In this document: in pieces, positions 1 through 8,059 of the stretch
How the letters are laid out: every line of letters begins with the position of its first letter
Position numbering within the stretch: position 1 is the first letter of the stretch
Origin: Alistipes sp.
GTDB lineage: Bacteria; Bacteroidota; Bacteroidia; Bacteroidales; Rikenellaceae
Reading direction: 5' to 3'
Length of the DNA stretch: 24,570 bases
Assembly (NCBI GenBank): GCA_017559615.1
Contig: JAFYRB010000043.1
Location: 1-24,570 of the forward strand
The notes under the pieces: generated by a model
The model's input: only the letters and a program-made list of their open reading frames with translations
What the model was told of the DNA's origin: nothing
Database searches by the model: none
Position numbers and translations under genes: made by a program

Positions 1-2166
1 CAATACCTCGAATGGATCTACGGCATTACCCAAGCGCTTAGACATCTTGTTACCATTCTTATCGAGCACCAAACCGTTAGAGATGATGTTCTTGAAGGCT
101 ACAGAGTCGAAGAGCATTGTAGCGATAGCGTGCAATGTGTAGAACCAACCACGTGTCTGGTCAACACCCTCAGCGATGAAGTCCGCAGGATAGATCTGAT
201 CGAAGCCCTCCTTATTCTCGAATGGGTAGTGCACCTGAGCATATGGCATAGCACCTGAGTCGAACCATACATCGATCAAGTCTGGCTCACGGCGCATAGG
301 CTCACCCTTAGATGATACCAATACGATATTATCTACATATGGACGGTGTAGGTCGATGTTATCTGTCGAGTAGTTCTCCTTAGACATATCGCCCACCTTG
401 AAGTTCTTGTATGGGTTCTCGGTCATCACGCCTGCAGCCACAGCCTTCTCAATCTCAGCGATAAGCTCCTCAACAGAGCCGATACACTTCAACTCTGTGC
501 GGTCCTCAGTAGCCCAAATTGGGAGTGGAGTACCCCAGAAACGAGAACGTGAAAGGTTCCAGTCGTTGATATTCTCAAGCCACTTACCGAAACGACCAGT
601 ACCTGTAGACTCTGGCTTCCAGTAGATAGTCTTGTTGAGCTCCATCATACGCTCACGCAATGCTGTGGTGCGGATAAACCAAGAGTCCAAAGGATAGTAC
701 AACACAGGCTTATCAGTACGCCAGCAGTGTGGGTAGTTGTGGGTATGCTTCTCAATCTTGAAGGCCTTACCCTCCTCCTTAAGCTTGATAGATATATATA
801 CATCGAGAGTCTCGGCAGCAGCGGCAGCCTTCTCATCATAGCGACCATCAACAGTAAACTGTGGGTCGTAGGCATTCTTCACGAAGCGGCCCTCATACTC
901 GCCATAAGCAGACTCAACACACTCCTTAACAAACTTCTCATCGAGTTCCTCAGTTAGGAAAAACTTACCTGCGAAGTCAACCATAGGACGTGTCTCACCG
1001 CGCTTATTAATCATAAAGAGCGATGGAATACCAGCCTGACGCGCTACAAAGGCATCATCAGCACCAAAGGTAGGCGCGATATGTACGATACCAGTACCAT
1101 CCTCAGTAGTTACATAGTCACCAGGGATTACACGGAATGCCTTAGCCGAAGCCTCAGTCCAGTTACCAGCCTCGTCAGCCTCAACAGGCTTAACCCAAGG
1201 AAGCAACTGCTCGTAGTGCATACCGCACAAATCTGTACCCTTGTACTTGCCTACGATAGCGAATGGAATAACCTTGTCGCCAGCCTTGTAGTCCTCGAGC
1301 GCAACCTCCTCACCCTTCTTATTGAAGATAGAGTACAACAATGGCTCGGCAACAACAGCCGTAATCTTTTCGCCATTATATGGGTTGTATGTACGCACTG
1401 CAACATAGTCGATCTTAGGACCTACGCAGAGTGCAGTATTTGAAGGCAATGTCCAAGGTGTTGTTGTCCAAGCAAGGAATACTGGCGTACCCCAGCCCAA
1501 CATCTCCTCCTTAGGGTCGAGGATACGGAACTGCGCTGTGCAAGTGGTATCCTTAACATCACGATAGCAACCTGGCTGGTTAAGCTCGTGAGTAGAAAGA
1601 CCAGTACCCGCAGCTGGCGAGTATGGCTGGATGGTGTAACCCTTGTAGAGAAGACCCTTCTCGTAGAGTTGCTTCAAAAGCCACCACAAGGTCTCGATAA
1701 ACTTGTTGTCGTAGGTGATATACGGATCGTCCATATTTACCCAGTAACCCATCTTGTGTGTCAAGTCCTCCCAGATGTCGGTGAACTCCATAACTGCCTC
1801 ACGGCAAGCCTTGTTGTACTCCTCGATAGAGATAGTCTTACCGATATCCTCCTTGGTAATACCCATCTTCTTCTCTACACCAAGCTCCACTGGAAGACCG
1901 TGCGTATCCCAACCAGCCTTACGGTGTACAAGGTAGCCCTGCTGTGTCTTATAACGGCAGAATACGTCCTTAATGGTACGCGCCATAACGTGGTGGATAC
2001 CTGGAGTACCGTTTGCTGATGGTGGTCCCTCATAGAATACGAAGGTTGGATGACCCTCGCGTGTAGTGATGCTCTTGTGGAATGTGTCGTCCTTAGTCCA
2101 ACGCGCCAACACCTCGTCAGCAACGCCAGCCAAGTCAAGAGCCTTATATTCGTTAAACTTACTCAT
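1..2166 (-). CDS. ileS: Isoleucyl-tRNA synthetase, N-terminal 722 residues (runs off the left edge)
   Basis: Charges tRNA-Ile with isoleucine in the cytoplasm (class Ia aminoacyl-tRNA synthetase). The minus strand is open from the ATG at 2164-2166 to the window edge, 722 codons of an enzyme usually about 1,100 residues long. Near the N-terminus is the nucleotide-binding signature, but in the form G56-I57-H58-H59 rather than H-x-G-H, preceded by EGPPSANGTP. The KMSKR loop lies at residues 707-711 (34-48). GWDTHGLPVE and the editing-domain motif TTPWTLPSNT are readable between them. These features point to the eukaryote-like IleRS2 type. It lies 67 bases downstream of yebC on the same strand and has no promoter of its own that I can see, so it is probably cotranscribed. 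The C-terminal anticodon-binding domain is outside the window. Identity is certain; the type assignment is inference from motifs. Confidence 0.97.
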   Translation of the reverse strand, partial: MSKFNEYKALDLAGVADEVLARWTKDDTFHKSITTREGHPTFVFYEGPPSANGTPGIHHVMARTIKDVFCRYKTQQGYLVHRKAGWDTHGLPVELGVEKKMGITKEDIGKTISIEEYNKACREAVMEFTDIWEDLTHKMGYWVNMDDPYITYDNKFIETLWWLLKQLYEKGLLYKGYTIQPYSPAAGTGLSTHELNQPGCYRDVKDTTCTAQFRILDPKEEMLGWGTPVFLAWTTTPWTLPSNTALCVGPKIDYVAVRTYNPYNGEKITAVVAEPLLYSIFNKKGEEVALEDYKAGDKVIPFAIVGKYKGTDLCGMHYEQLLPWVKPVEADEAGNWTEASAKAFRVIPGDYVTTEDGTGIVHIAPTFGADDAFVARQAGIPSLFMINKRGETRPMVDFAGKFFLTEELDEKFVKECVESAYGEYEGRFVKNAYDPQFTVDGRYDEKAAAAAETLDVYISIKLKEEGKAFKIEKHTHNYPHCWRTDKPVLYYPLDSWFIRTTALRERMMELNKTIYWKPESTGTGRFGKWLENINDWNLSRSRFWGTPLPIWATEDRTELKCIGSVEELIAEIEKAVAAGVMTENPYKNFKVGDMSKENYSTDNIDLHRPYVDNIVLVSSKGEPMRREPDLIDVWFDSGAMPYAQVHYPFENKEGFDQIYPADFIAEGVDQTRGWFYTLHAIATMLFDSVAFKNIISNGLVLDKNGNKMSKRLGNAVDPFEVL

Positions 2167-2193
2167 AATTATCAATTGATCAATGCTATAGCC

Positions 2194-2226
2194 AATTACT
2201 AATTACTAATTGCTCATTACTAATTA
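2194..2226. repeat. Short AT-rich tandem repeat between yebC and ileS
   Basis: The 67-base gap between yebC and ileS carries AATTACT twice in direct succession (2194-2207) and a related ATTACTAATTA at 2216-2226. The unit is 7 bases and imperfect. It could be replication-slippage debris or part of a dispersed intergenic repeat family. I see no hairpin strong enough to be a terminator. Confidence 0.5.
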
Positions 2227-2233
2227 ATCCCGA

Positions 2234-2968
2234 CTACTCCTCCTCGTCCTCATCAGACTCGGCCATTGTAGTATAAACATTGGTTACATCGTCATCCTCC
2301 TCAAGGTGCTCGATAAGCTTGTTAACAGCCTCGCGCTGCTCAGGTGTAAGCTCCTTAGTATCGGTTGGGATGCGTACAGACTCACCTGATACAAGCTCGA
2401 AGCCCTTGTCCTCAATCCAAGTCTGAATCTGACCGAATGACTCGTATGCAGCGTATACTGTAACCTCGCCCTCCTCAGCGTAGAACTCATCTACACCAAA
2501 GTCAATCATCTCAAGCTCCATCTCCTCAAAGTCAACACCCTCAGTAGGCTTGAACTTAAATACGCACTTGTGATCGAACATAAAGCCTACAGAACCTGAT
2601 GTACCGAGTGTGCCACCATACTTATTGAAGTACATACGCACAGATGCTACGGTACGGTTAGTATTGTCGGTAGCAGTCTCCACCAATACAGCGATACCGT
2701 GAGGGCCATATCCCTCGTAGATCATCTCCTTGTAGTCTGCAGAGTCCTTATCAGTAGCACGCTTGATAGCACGCTCAACGTTCTCCTTAGGCATATTCTC
2801 AGCCTTAGCATTCTGCAACAAAAGACGAAGACGAAGGTTTGATGATGGATCTGGACCAGAAGCCTTAACAGCCATCTCAATCTCCTTACCGATCTTTGTA
2901 AATACACGCGCCATATGTCCCCAGCGCTTCATCTTTCTCGCCTTGCGATACTCAAATGCTCTTCCCAT
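2234..2968 (-). CDS. yebC: YebC/PmpR family DNA-binding or translation-associated regulator
   Basis: A 244-residue protein of the widespread YebC/TACO1 family. Members were first described as transcriptional regulators and some act in translation at difficult codon runs; which role applies here cannot be read from sequence. The family hallmarks are visible: a basic N-terminus (MGRAFEYRKARKMKRWGHM), then LRLLLQNAKAENMPKENVERAIKRA at about residues 47-71, YEGYGPHGIAVLVE at about 84-97, and GSVGFMF. The start at 2968 keeps the conserved basic N-terminus. The extreme C-terminus is an acidic tail (DEDEEE). It is the first gene of a probable yebC-ileS unit, with a good promoter at 3027-3056. Length is normal for the family. 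Confidence 0.95.
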   Translation of the reverse strand: MGRAFEYRKARKMKRWGHMARVFTKIGKEIEMAVKASGPDPSSNLRLRLLLQNAKAENMPKENVERAIKRATDKDSADYKEMIYEGYGPHGIAVLVETATDNTNRTVASVRMYFNKYGGTLGTSGSVGFMFDHKCVFKFKPTEGVDFEEMELEMIDFGVDEFYAEEGEVTVYAAYESFGQIQTWIEDKGFELVSGESVRIPTDTKELTPEQREAVNKLIEHLEEDDDVTNVYTTMAESDEDEEE

Positions 2969-3026
2969 AGTGTAATTAGTTTTTTATATTTTTAGATTTT
3001 ACTTTTGCTTTATTTGCATAATCGTG

Positions 3027-3056
3027 CAAAAATAGTATTTTTTTACGGAATTCAAA
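3027..3056 (-). promoter_or_regulatory. Bacteroidetes-type promoter for yebC-ileS
   Basis: On the minus strand a TATTTTTG element (3027-3034) fits the -7 consensus TAnnTTTG. An exact TTTG -33 element (3053-3056) lies 18 bases upstream of it. It sits about 60 bases before the yebC start codon. Confidence 0.65.
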
Positions 3057-3188
3057 ATATGTTTTCCCACAAAGTAACATACAACCCACAAAAAAATATC
3101 ATTCTTACCAATCAATAATATATCCTTGGTCTAAATTTTGAAGCAAACGACACCTTAAAACTATGTTTTCATCACTACTACACACAGA

Positions 3189-3384
3189 TTATGCACCACG
3201 CCATATAGAACAATACTTCCCCCAAAACAGAATAAGCACTATCTTAAAGTTCGCATTCAAAAAACACCCATATTTCAGCAATTTAAACACTTCTTTTTTT
3301 ATCTATTATTATACTATTTCTCCATAGATTTACACAAGATCTTTAGACCACATTTTAGACCAATTTATCCACAGTTTTTACACA
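3189..3384. other. Cluster of DnaA-box-like sequences in a long AT-rich intergenic region
   Basis: The 654 bases between yebC and the first reading frame of the polysaccharide locus contain no convincing gene on either strand, apart from promoters at both ends. Inside are one exact DnaA box TTATCCACA (3365-3373), 8-of-9 matches TTATGCACC (3189-3197) and TTTTACACA (3376-3384), a weaker ATTTACACA (3328-3336), and a direct repeat TTTAGACCA (3342-3350 and 3354-3362). A very AT-rich run lies at about 3289-3325. Flanking genes diverge from it. This could be a replication-initiation or DnaA-binding region, or a chance enrichment in AT-rich DNA. Confidence 0.3.
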
Positions 3385-3486
3385 ACAAACTACGTTTAGG
3401 GAGCTCCATAAATTAGTGTTTTAATACTTCTACAATGTACCATTTGGAGCAACTTTCGCCTCGCATCAGAAAATAAACCCCAAAAG

Positions 3487-3519
3487 TTTATGCCGTTTAG
3501 GGATAAATTGTTATCTTTG
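3487..3519 (+). promoter_or_regulatory. Promoter of the polysaccharide operon
   Basis: TATCTTTG at 3512-3519 matches the Bacteroidetes -7 element TAnnTTTG. A TTTA at 3487-3490, 21 bases upstream, could serve as a weak -33 element. Transcription would start near 3526, giving an untranslated leader of about 220 bases before upxY, long as expected for an antitermination-controlled locus. I see no inverted repeats around it that would mark an invertible promoter. Confidence 0.6.
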
Positions 3520-3535
3520 CCCGTAGTTGTTTTAG

Positions 3536-3551
3536 ACTCTCTTTAGAGAGT
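3536..3551 (+). promoter_or_regulatory. Leader hairpin in the upxY 5' untranslated region
   Basis: A perfect six-base stem ACTCTC/GAGAGT with a TTTA loop lies within about 25 bases of the predicted transcription start. UpxY-type regulators act on the leader RNA of their own operon, so a promoter-proximal hairpin is a candidate recognition or pausing element. That role is inference. There is no U-run directly after it, so it is not a simple terminator. Confidence 0.4.
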
Positions 3552-3622
3552 ACTAAAAACGATTAGTGAGTATAGCAACCATAAAACACTATATCACACG
3601 CACAACGAGGCCTCAAAAGAAG

Positions 3623-3736
3623 ATGGCACAAAAGAAAAACTGGCGGTATAATTCACTGCAAACTTTTACAACCAACCCTTGTAACTGCTTGAAAATGCAC
3701 CAGATGCAGACACACGCAGGAATCAAGAGTGTGTAG
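3623..3736 (+). CDS. Possible 37-residue leader peptide upstream of upxY
   Basis: An ATG at 3623 opens a 37-codon frame ending in TAG at 3734-3736, 11 bases before the upxY start. The peptide begins MAQKKNWRYNSLQTF, then has a Thr/Asn/Cys stretch (TTNPCNC), and ends in HAGIKSV. It is not in frame with upxY and is unlike the UpxY N-terminus, so it is not a missed start. It has no signal peptide or recognised domain. It lies inside the long leader, where translation coupled to transcription could affect antitermination. It may also be a chance frame; only conservation in relatives would decide. Confidence 0.3.
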   Translation: MAQKKNWRYNSLQTFTTNPCNCLKMHQMQTHAGIKSV

Positions 3737-3747
3737 ATACCACAACT

Positions 3748-4296
3748 ATGGAGGCCTCAACAACTAATACCGAGAAGCACTGGTTTGCTATGCGCGACCT
3801 TAAGCGCGCCAATGCCCTACTACCTGCATATAAGCAGCTTGCAGAGGCTGGGATGAAGGTCTTCACACCTATGACAACACGTTTCATAGTGAAAGCGGGC
3901 AAACGCACAAGGGTGGAGATCCCCGTAATGCACGACCTTCTCTTTGTAAATGAGAACCGCCAAAACCTCGACCCCATCGTTGCCAAGACCCCAACTTTGC
4001 AGTACCGCTTCAAAAAGGGCGGCAAGCAGGGTGAGCCGATTATTGTTCCAACGGAGGATATGACAAAATTTATCGATGCGGTGCAGAGTGCCAACAACCC
4101 AAGATTCTACTCTGCCGACGAGATTGAGCCACTCCTTTGCGGTCGCAAAATCCGAATGATCGGAGGCACACTCGATGGCTACGAAGGAGTTCTACAAACC
4201 GTCCGCGGCTCCAGAACCAAACACTTAATCATCACACTCCCCTCGCTCCTAGCTGTGAGTGTCGACATAAACAACGAGTTTATCGAGGTGTTGTAA
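3748..4296 (+). CDS. upxY: UpxY family transcription antiterminator (NusG-like)
   Basis: A 182-residue NusG paralog that binds RNA polymerase at the leader of its own polysaccharide operon and prevents early termination. The N-terminal NGN domain is seen from HWFAMRDLKRAN (about residue 11) through the conserved PVMHDLLFV (about 65-73). A KOW-like C-terminal domain follows at about 130-182 (GRKIRMIGGTLDGYEGVLQ). Length fits the family, which in Bacteroides regulates capsule loci. It is the first full-length gene of the operon, followed after 24 bases by the initiating transferase. The usual partner UpxZ, which inhibits UpxY proteins of other loci, is not present downstream. Assignment rests on family motifs plus position. 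Confidence 0.9.
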   Translation: MEASTTNTEKHWFAMRDLKRANALLPAYKQLAEAGMKVFTPMTTRFIVKAGKRTRVEIPVMHDLLFVNENRQNLDPIVAKTPTLQYRFKKGGKQGEPIIVPTEDMTKFIDAVQSANNPRFYSADEIEPLLCGRKIRMIGGTLDGYEGVLQTVRGSRTKHLIITLPSLLAVSVDINNEFIEVL

Positions 4297-4320
4297 AGGC
4301 ACAAAAGTAATTTGACGATT

Positions 4321-5331
4321 ATGAACATAGAGTTAATAACAAGTATCGAACAGCAGAACAACCGATCCACAATCCATCTGCACTTCAACAACGAAATGCT
4401 CTCGTGGGTAGCATTTGGTCACTCTGCATACTCGCTACGAGTAATTGCTAAAAAGTTGCACATTAATAGTTTCCACGGTTTCTCCACAACTGCGAAGGTG
4501 CCATACACGGTCGTAAACAAGGATGCTCTCAACAAACTACGTGCAACGCACAGCGTTGAAAATGGCAATAACGAAGAGTACTACATCATCCGCCTTGACG
4601 AGGAGTTCGACCCTAACGACTATACTCGTTGGATGACCAAACTTAAGGAGGAATTGGATGCCAACGGAGGCTTCGACACACAAACACATATCAGTCACCT
4701 TGTGCCTAAAGATCAGTTCATCCAAGATGGTATGAGTGGTTTTGCGCGCAACTCAAAGAGAATGTTCGATATGTTCGCCTCTTTTGTTGCACTTCTAATC
4801 TTCTCGCCCCTGTTTTTGATATGCACAATCCTTGTTCGCCGCGAGGATGGAGGCCCAGCAATCTATAAGCAGGAGCGTATCGGTCGCTTTGGTCGCCCGT
4901 TCTATATCTACAAATTCCGCACTATGAGACTCGATGCCGAGGCTATGGGGCCACAGCTAAGCCACGGTGGCGGCGACAACGACCCACGTCTAACTAAGAT
5001 AGGCAAATTCTTGCGCGCTCACCACCTCGACGAACTACCGCAGCTTTGGAATGTCTTTATTGGCGATATGGCATTCGTAGGCCCACGCCCCGAGCGCAAG
5101 TTCTACATCGACCAAATCCTCGAGCACGACAAACGCTACGAATATCTCTACCAGATACGTCCTGGTGTCACATCATACGCCACATTCTACAACGGCTACA
5201 CCGACACAATGGAGAAGATGCTCCGCCGCTTGGAGTACGATCTCTACTACCTTGGTCATCGCTCTTGGCGCTTTGACATAGAGATTTTGTGGAAAACATT
5301 TTTTGGTATAATCTTCGGTAAGAAATTCTAG
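4321..5331 (+). CDS. Undecaprenyl-phosphate sugar phosphotransferase (initiating transferase)
   Basis: Transfers a sugar-1-phosphate from a UDP-sugar to undecaprenyl phosphate at the inner membrane, the first step of repeat-unit assembly. The C-terminal half is a typical bacterial sugar transferase domain (PF02397): a basic segment and membrane helix ([20 protein letters not shown], about residues 147-167), then [33 protein letters not shown] and [11 protein letters not shown]. The first ~130 residues lack the polytopic region of WbaP/WcaJ-type enzymes and look soluble. I chose the ATG at 4321 (336 residues); an in-frame TTG at 4312 is possible but adds only three residues. The ugd gene follows four bases after the stop. 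Sugar specificity cannot be read from sequence. Confidence 0.92.
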   Translation: MNIELITSIEQQNNRSTIHLHFNNEMLSWVAFGHSAYSLRVIAKKLHINSFHGFSTTAKVPYTVVNKDALNKLRATHSVENGNNEEYYIIRLDEEFDPNDYTRWMTKLKEELDANGGFDTQTHISHLVPKDQFIQDGMSGFARNSKRMFDMFASFVALLIFSPLFLICTILVRREDGGPAIYKQERIGRFGRPFYIYKFRTMRLDAEAMGPQLSHGGGDNDPRLTKIGKFLRAHHLDELPQLWNVFIGDMAFVGPRPERKFYIDQILEHDKRYEYLYQIRPGVTSYATFYNGYTDTMEKMLRRLEYDLYYLGHRSWRFDIEILWKTFFGIIFGKKF

Positions 5332-5335
5332 CACT

Positions 5336-6574
5336 ATGAAAATCGCAGTAGCAGGAACTGGCTATGTAGGTCTCTCCATCGCCACCCTCCTCGCCCAACA
5401 CAACGAGGTCGTGACCGTAGACGTTGTGGCTGAGAAGGTTGCTGCTATCAACAATAGGACCTCTCCTATTAGGGACGAGTATATAGAGGAGTTCTTCAAA
5501 ACCAAACACCTAAACCTCCGCGCTACAACCGATGCCAAAGAGGCGTATTCGGATGCGGAGTTTGTGGTTGTTGCAGTGCCTACAAATTACGATAGCCACA
5601 AGGACTTTTTCGACACATCATTGGTTGAGCAAGTTATCGGGGAGGTATTCACATATAACACTGATGCGACTATTGTAATTAAATCGACTGTGCCCGTCGG
5701 TTATACTGAGAGCCTTAGTAAGCGATTAAATACCGACAAGATCCTATTCTCCCCAGAGTTTCTTCGTGAGAGCAAGGCTCTATACGACAATCTCTACCCT
5801 AATCGCATCATTGTTGGTCGAGCAGAGGAGAATAGCGATTCAGTAGAGGCAGCTAAGATATTTGCAGAGCTGCTAAAATCGGGAGCATATAAGGATGATG
5901 TTCCCGTACTATTTATGGGTACTACCGAGGCCGAGGCTGTAAAGCTCTTCGCCAACACCTACTTAGCCCTCCGCGTAAGCTACTTCAACGAGCTTGATAC
6001 CTACGCAGCAATCAAAGGCTTGGATACACGAGCTATCATCGAGGGTGTAGGTCTCGACCCTCGTATCGGTACACACTACAACAACCCATCTTTCGGCTAT
6101 GGCGGCTACTGCCTACCAAAGGATACTAAGCAGCTGCTGGCCAACTACCAGGATGTGCCACAAAATATGATGTCAGCAATCGTTGAGAGCAACCGTACTC
6201 GCAAGGACTTTATCGCCGACCAGGTGCTAACAAAAGCTGGCTACTACTCATATAGCTCAAATAGCGACTACAACAAAAACTCGGAGCACGAATGCGTTAT
6301 CGGCATCTACCGCCTCACGATGAAATGCGACTCCGACAACTTCCGTCATAGCGCAGTGCAGGGCGTGATGAAACGCATTAAGGCAAAAGGCGCAAAGGTT
6401 ATCATCTACGAACCAACCCTCGAAGATGGTTCAATGTTCTTCGGCTCGGAGATCGTGAACGACCTCGCCCGCTTCAAGAACGAGAGCCACACCATCATCG
6501 CCAACCGCTACGACACCACCCTCGACGATGTAATCGACAAGGTATATACTCGAGATATTTTTAGAAGGGATTAA
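5336..6574 (+). CDS. ugd: UDP-glucose 6-dehydrogenase family nucleotide-sugar dehydrogenase
   Basis: NAD-dependent four-electron oxidation of a UDP-hexose, most likely UDP-glucose to UDP-glucuronate, supplying an acidic sugar to the polysaccharide. The N-terminal Rossmann fold has GTGYVGLS at residues 7-14. The conserved STVPVGYT is at 117-124 and SPEFLRES at 139-146. The catalytic cysteine is Cys259 within [15 protein letters not shown]-terminal UDP-binding domain follows ([12 protein letters not shown]). At 412 residues it is of normal length for the short Ugd class. It starts four bases after the initiating transferase and is clearly part of the operon. UDP-ManNAc dehydrogenases are related, but the overall pattern fits Ugd better. 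Confidence 0.93.
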   Translation: MKIAVAGTGYVGLSIATLLAQHNEVVTVDVVAEKVAAINNRTSPIRDEYIEEFFKTKHLNLRATTDAKEAYSDAEFVVVAVPTNYDSHKDFFDTSLVEQVIGEVFTYNTDATIVIKSTVPVGYTESLSKRLNTDKILFSPEFLRESKALYDNLYPNRIIVGRAEENSDSVEAAKIFAELLKSGAYKDDVPVLFMGTTEAEAVKLFANTYLALRVSYFNELDTYAAIKGLDTRAIIEGVGLDPRIGTHYNNPSFGYGGYCLPKDTKQLLANYQDVPQNMMSAIVESNRTRKDFIADQVLTKAGYYSYSSNSDYNKNSEHECVIGIYRLTMKCDSDNFRHSAVQGVMKRIKAKGAKVIIYEPTLEDGSMFFGSEIVNDLARFKNESHTIIANRYDTTLDDVIDKVYTRDIFRRD

Positions 6575-6619
6575 TAAGATTACAACACATCAAAAACTCC
6601 TATCATATTTACTTTTAAT

Positions 6620-8059
6620 ATGGCTATGGCTAATAGCAACCGTACAACGAAAGGTGTTGCGTGGGCTGCAATTGATAAAATTGGAGTAGTGTTACTCCAA
6701 TTTTTTATCAATTTGGTACTCGCGAGGCTGTTAACACCAAATGATTTCGGCTGCGTCGGGATGATTTTAATATTTGTTGCGGTATCTCAAACAATTATAG
6801 ATGGCGGTTTTGGCGCAGCTTTAATTCAAAAGGTTAATACAACGCCAACCGACTATTCTACAATATTTTATTGGAACATCATATTCTCCACACTAATATA
6901 CATAGGTATATTTATTGCAGCGCCATGGGTTGCCGATTTCTTTAGGATAGCCCCCCTATGTGACTTACTACGAGTACTTGGCATTGTTATAATTATAAAT
7001 GCATTCACATTAGTTCAACGCACTATTTTACGAAAAGCACTAAATTTCAAGGTAATTGCCATAATTGATATAATCTCATACTCATTCTCGGCAATTATTG
7101 CAACATACATGGCATATCGAAATTATGGTGCATGGAGCATTGTGGGTATGCAGATATCTAATGCTCTAATTGCCACAATACTATTTTGGATGACATCAAA
7201 GTGGCGTCCAATAATAACATTTTCGACTGAGAGTTTCAAATCACTCTTCTCATATGGAGGATTTCTCCTTATTGCGAACATTATGCAAGATGTTTGCACT
7301 CACATTCAAGGAGTGGTTATTGGTCGTAATTTCTCAGCCACACAGACAGGTTTATACTCTCAGGCAAAGAAGATGGACGAGGTCGCCAGCATGACCCTTC
7401 CCGCACTCTTATGTCAAGTTCTATTTCCACTATATTCCGAGTGCCAAAATGACAAAGAACGACTTCGCAATATGCTCAGCAACAATATGCGAATGGTATC
7501 TTTCGTGATATTCCCCCTCATGATGCTTTTAATAATTATTGCCAAGCCGGTCTTTATCTTTTTGTATGGTAATCAATGGATATATGCAGTTCCATATTTC
7601 CAAGTACTTTGTGTTGGAGGTTTTTTCTCTGCACTATATAATTTCAATTACTATGCGGTTGCAGCAGTAGGTCGTAGCAAAGCGTTATTTTATTGGGGTT
7701 GCTACAAGTGGGGAATTTTGCTTACACTATTACTTATTGGCGCACAAATAAATATGATGGGAGTGCTTATAGCAATGGTGGTTAGCAGTATTAACATATA
7801 TGCAACAAATGCTTTCTTAGCACAGAAGTATATTGGATATAAATTCACTAAGCAGATTCTAGATATTTTACCAATTTTAGGATGTTCTATTTTAACTGGA
7901 GTAATTACATATCTTCTTTATACAAACATAGAGATTCATTGGGTTACTTTAACCATCATATTTATCGCAACATATATTACTATTGCATACCTGCTTCAAA
8001 TTAGCACGCTAAAAGATACGGGTGTGTTACTATCAAAACTCATTAAAAAACAAAAATGA
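6620..8059 (+). CDS. Wzx-type lipid-linked oligosaccharide flippase
   Basis: A 479-residue polytopic inner-membrane protein of the MOP/PST superfamily that moves undecaprenyl-PP-linked repeat units to the periplasm. The N-terminus is characteristic of the WzxC/TuaB branch: KGVAWAAIDKIGVVLLQF, then LARLLTPNDFGCVGM and an IDGGFGAALIQ stretch. About 12-14 hydrophobic segments run through the rest of the protein. The DNA is visibly more AT-rich than ugd or upxY, suggesting a recently exchanged cassette. Its last four bases overlap the start of the LicD gene (ATGA), implying translational coupling. Substrate cannot be predicted from sequence. Confidence 0.9.
   Translation: MAMANSNRTTKGVAWAAIDKIGVVLLQFFINLVLARLLTPNDFGCVGMILIFVAVSQTIIDGGFGAALIQKVNTTPTDYSTIFYWNIIFSTLIYIGIFIAAPWVADFFRIAPLCDLLRVLGIVIIINAFTLVQRTILRKALNFKVIAIIDIISYSFSAIIATYMAYRNYGAWSIVGMQISNALIATILFWMTSKWRPIITFSTESFKSLFSYGGFLLIANIMQDVCTHIQGVVIGRNFSATQTGLYSQAKKMDEVASMTLPALLCQVLFPLYSECQNDKERLRNMLSNNMRMVSFVIFPLMMLLIIIAKPVFIFLYGNQWIYAVPYFQVLCVGGFFSALYNFNYYAVAAVGRSKALFYWGCYKWGILLTLLLIGAQINMMGVLIAMVVSSINIYATNAFLAQKYIGYKFTKQILDILPILGCSILTGVITYLLYTNIEIHWVTLTIIFIATYITIAYLLQISTLKDTGVLLSKLIKKQK

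Noticed and set aside
398..2138. Several plus-strand and second-frame reading frames of 60-143 codons opposite ileS
   Set aside because: They are frame shadows of the ileS coding sequence, which is open with clear synthetase motifs on the minus strand.
2194..2226. CRISPR-like or phase-variable repeat tract
   Set aside because: The units are 7 bases, only about three copies and imperfect; there are no spacers and no reading frame it could switch.
3400..3620. Invertible promoter of the kind found at Bacteroides capsule loci
   Set aside because: I looked for paired inverted repeats flanking the promoter at 3512 and saw none; no invertase gene is nearby.
4312..4320. TTG start three codons upstream of the initiating transferase
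   Set aside because: Possible, but the ATG at 4321 is the simpler start and no domain is lost.
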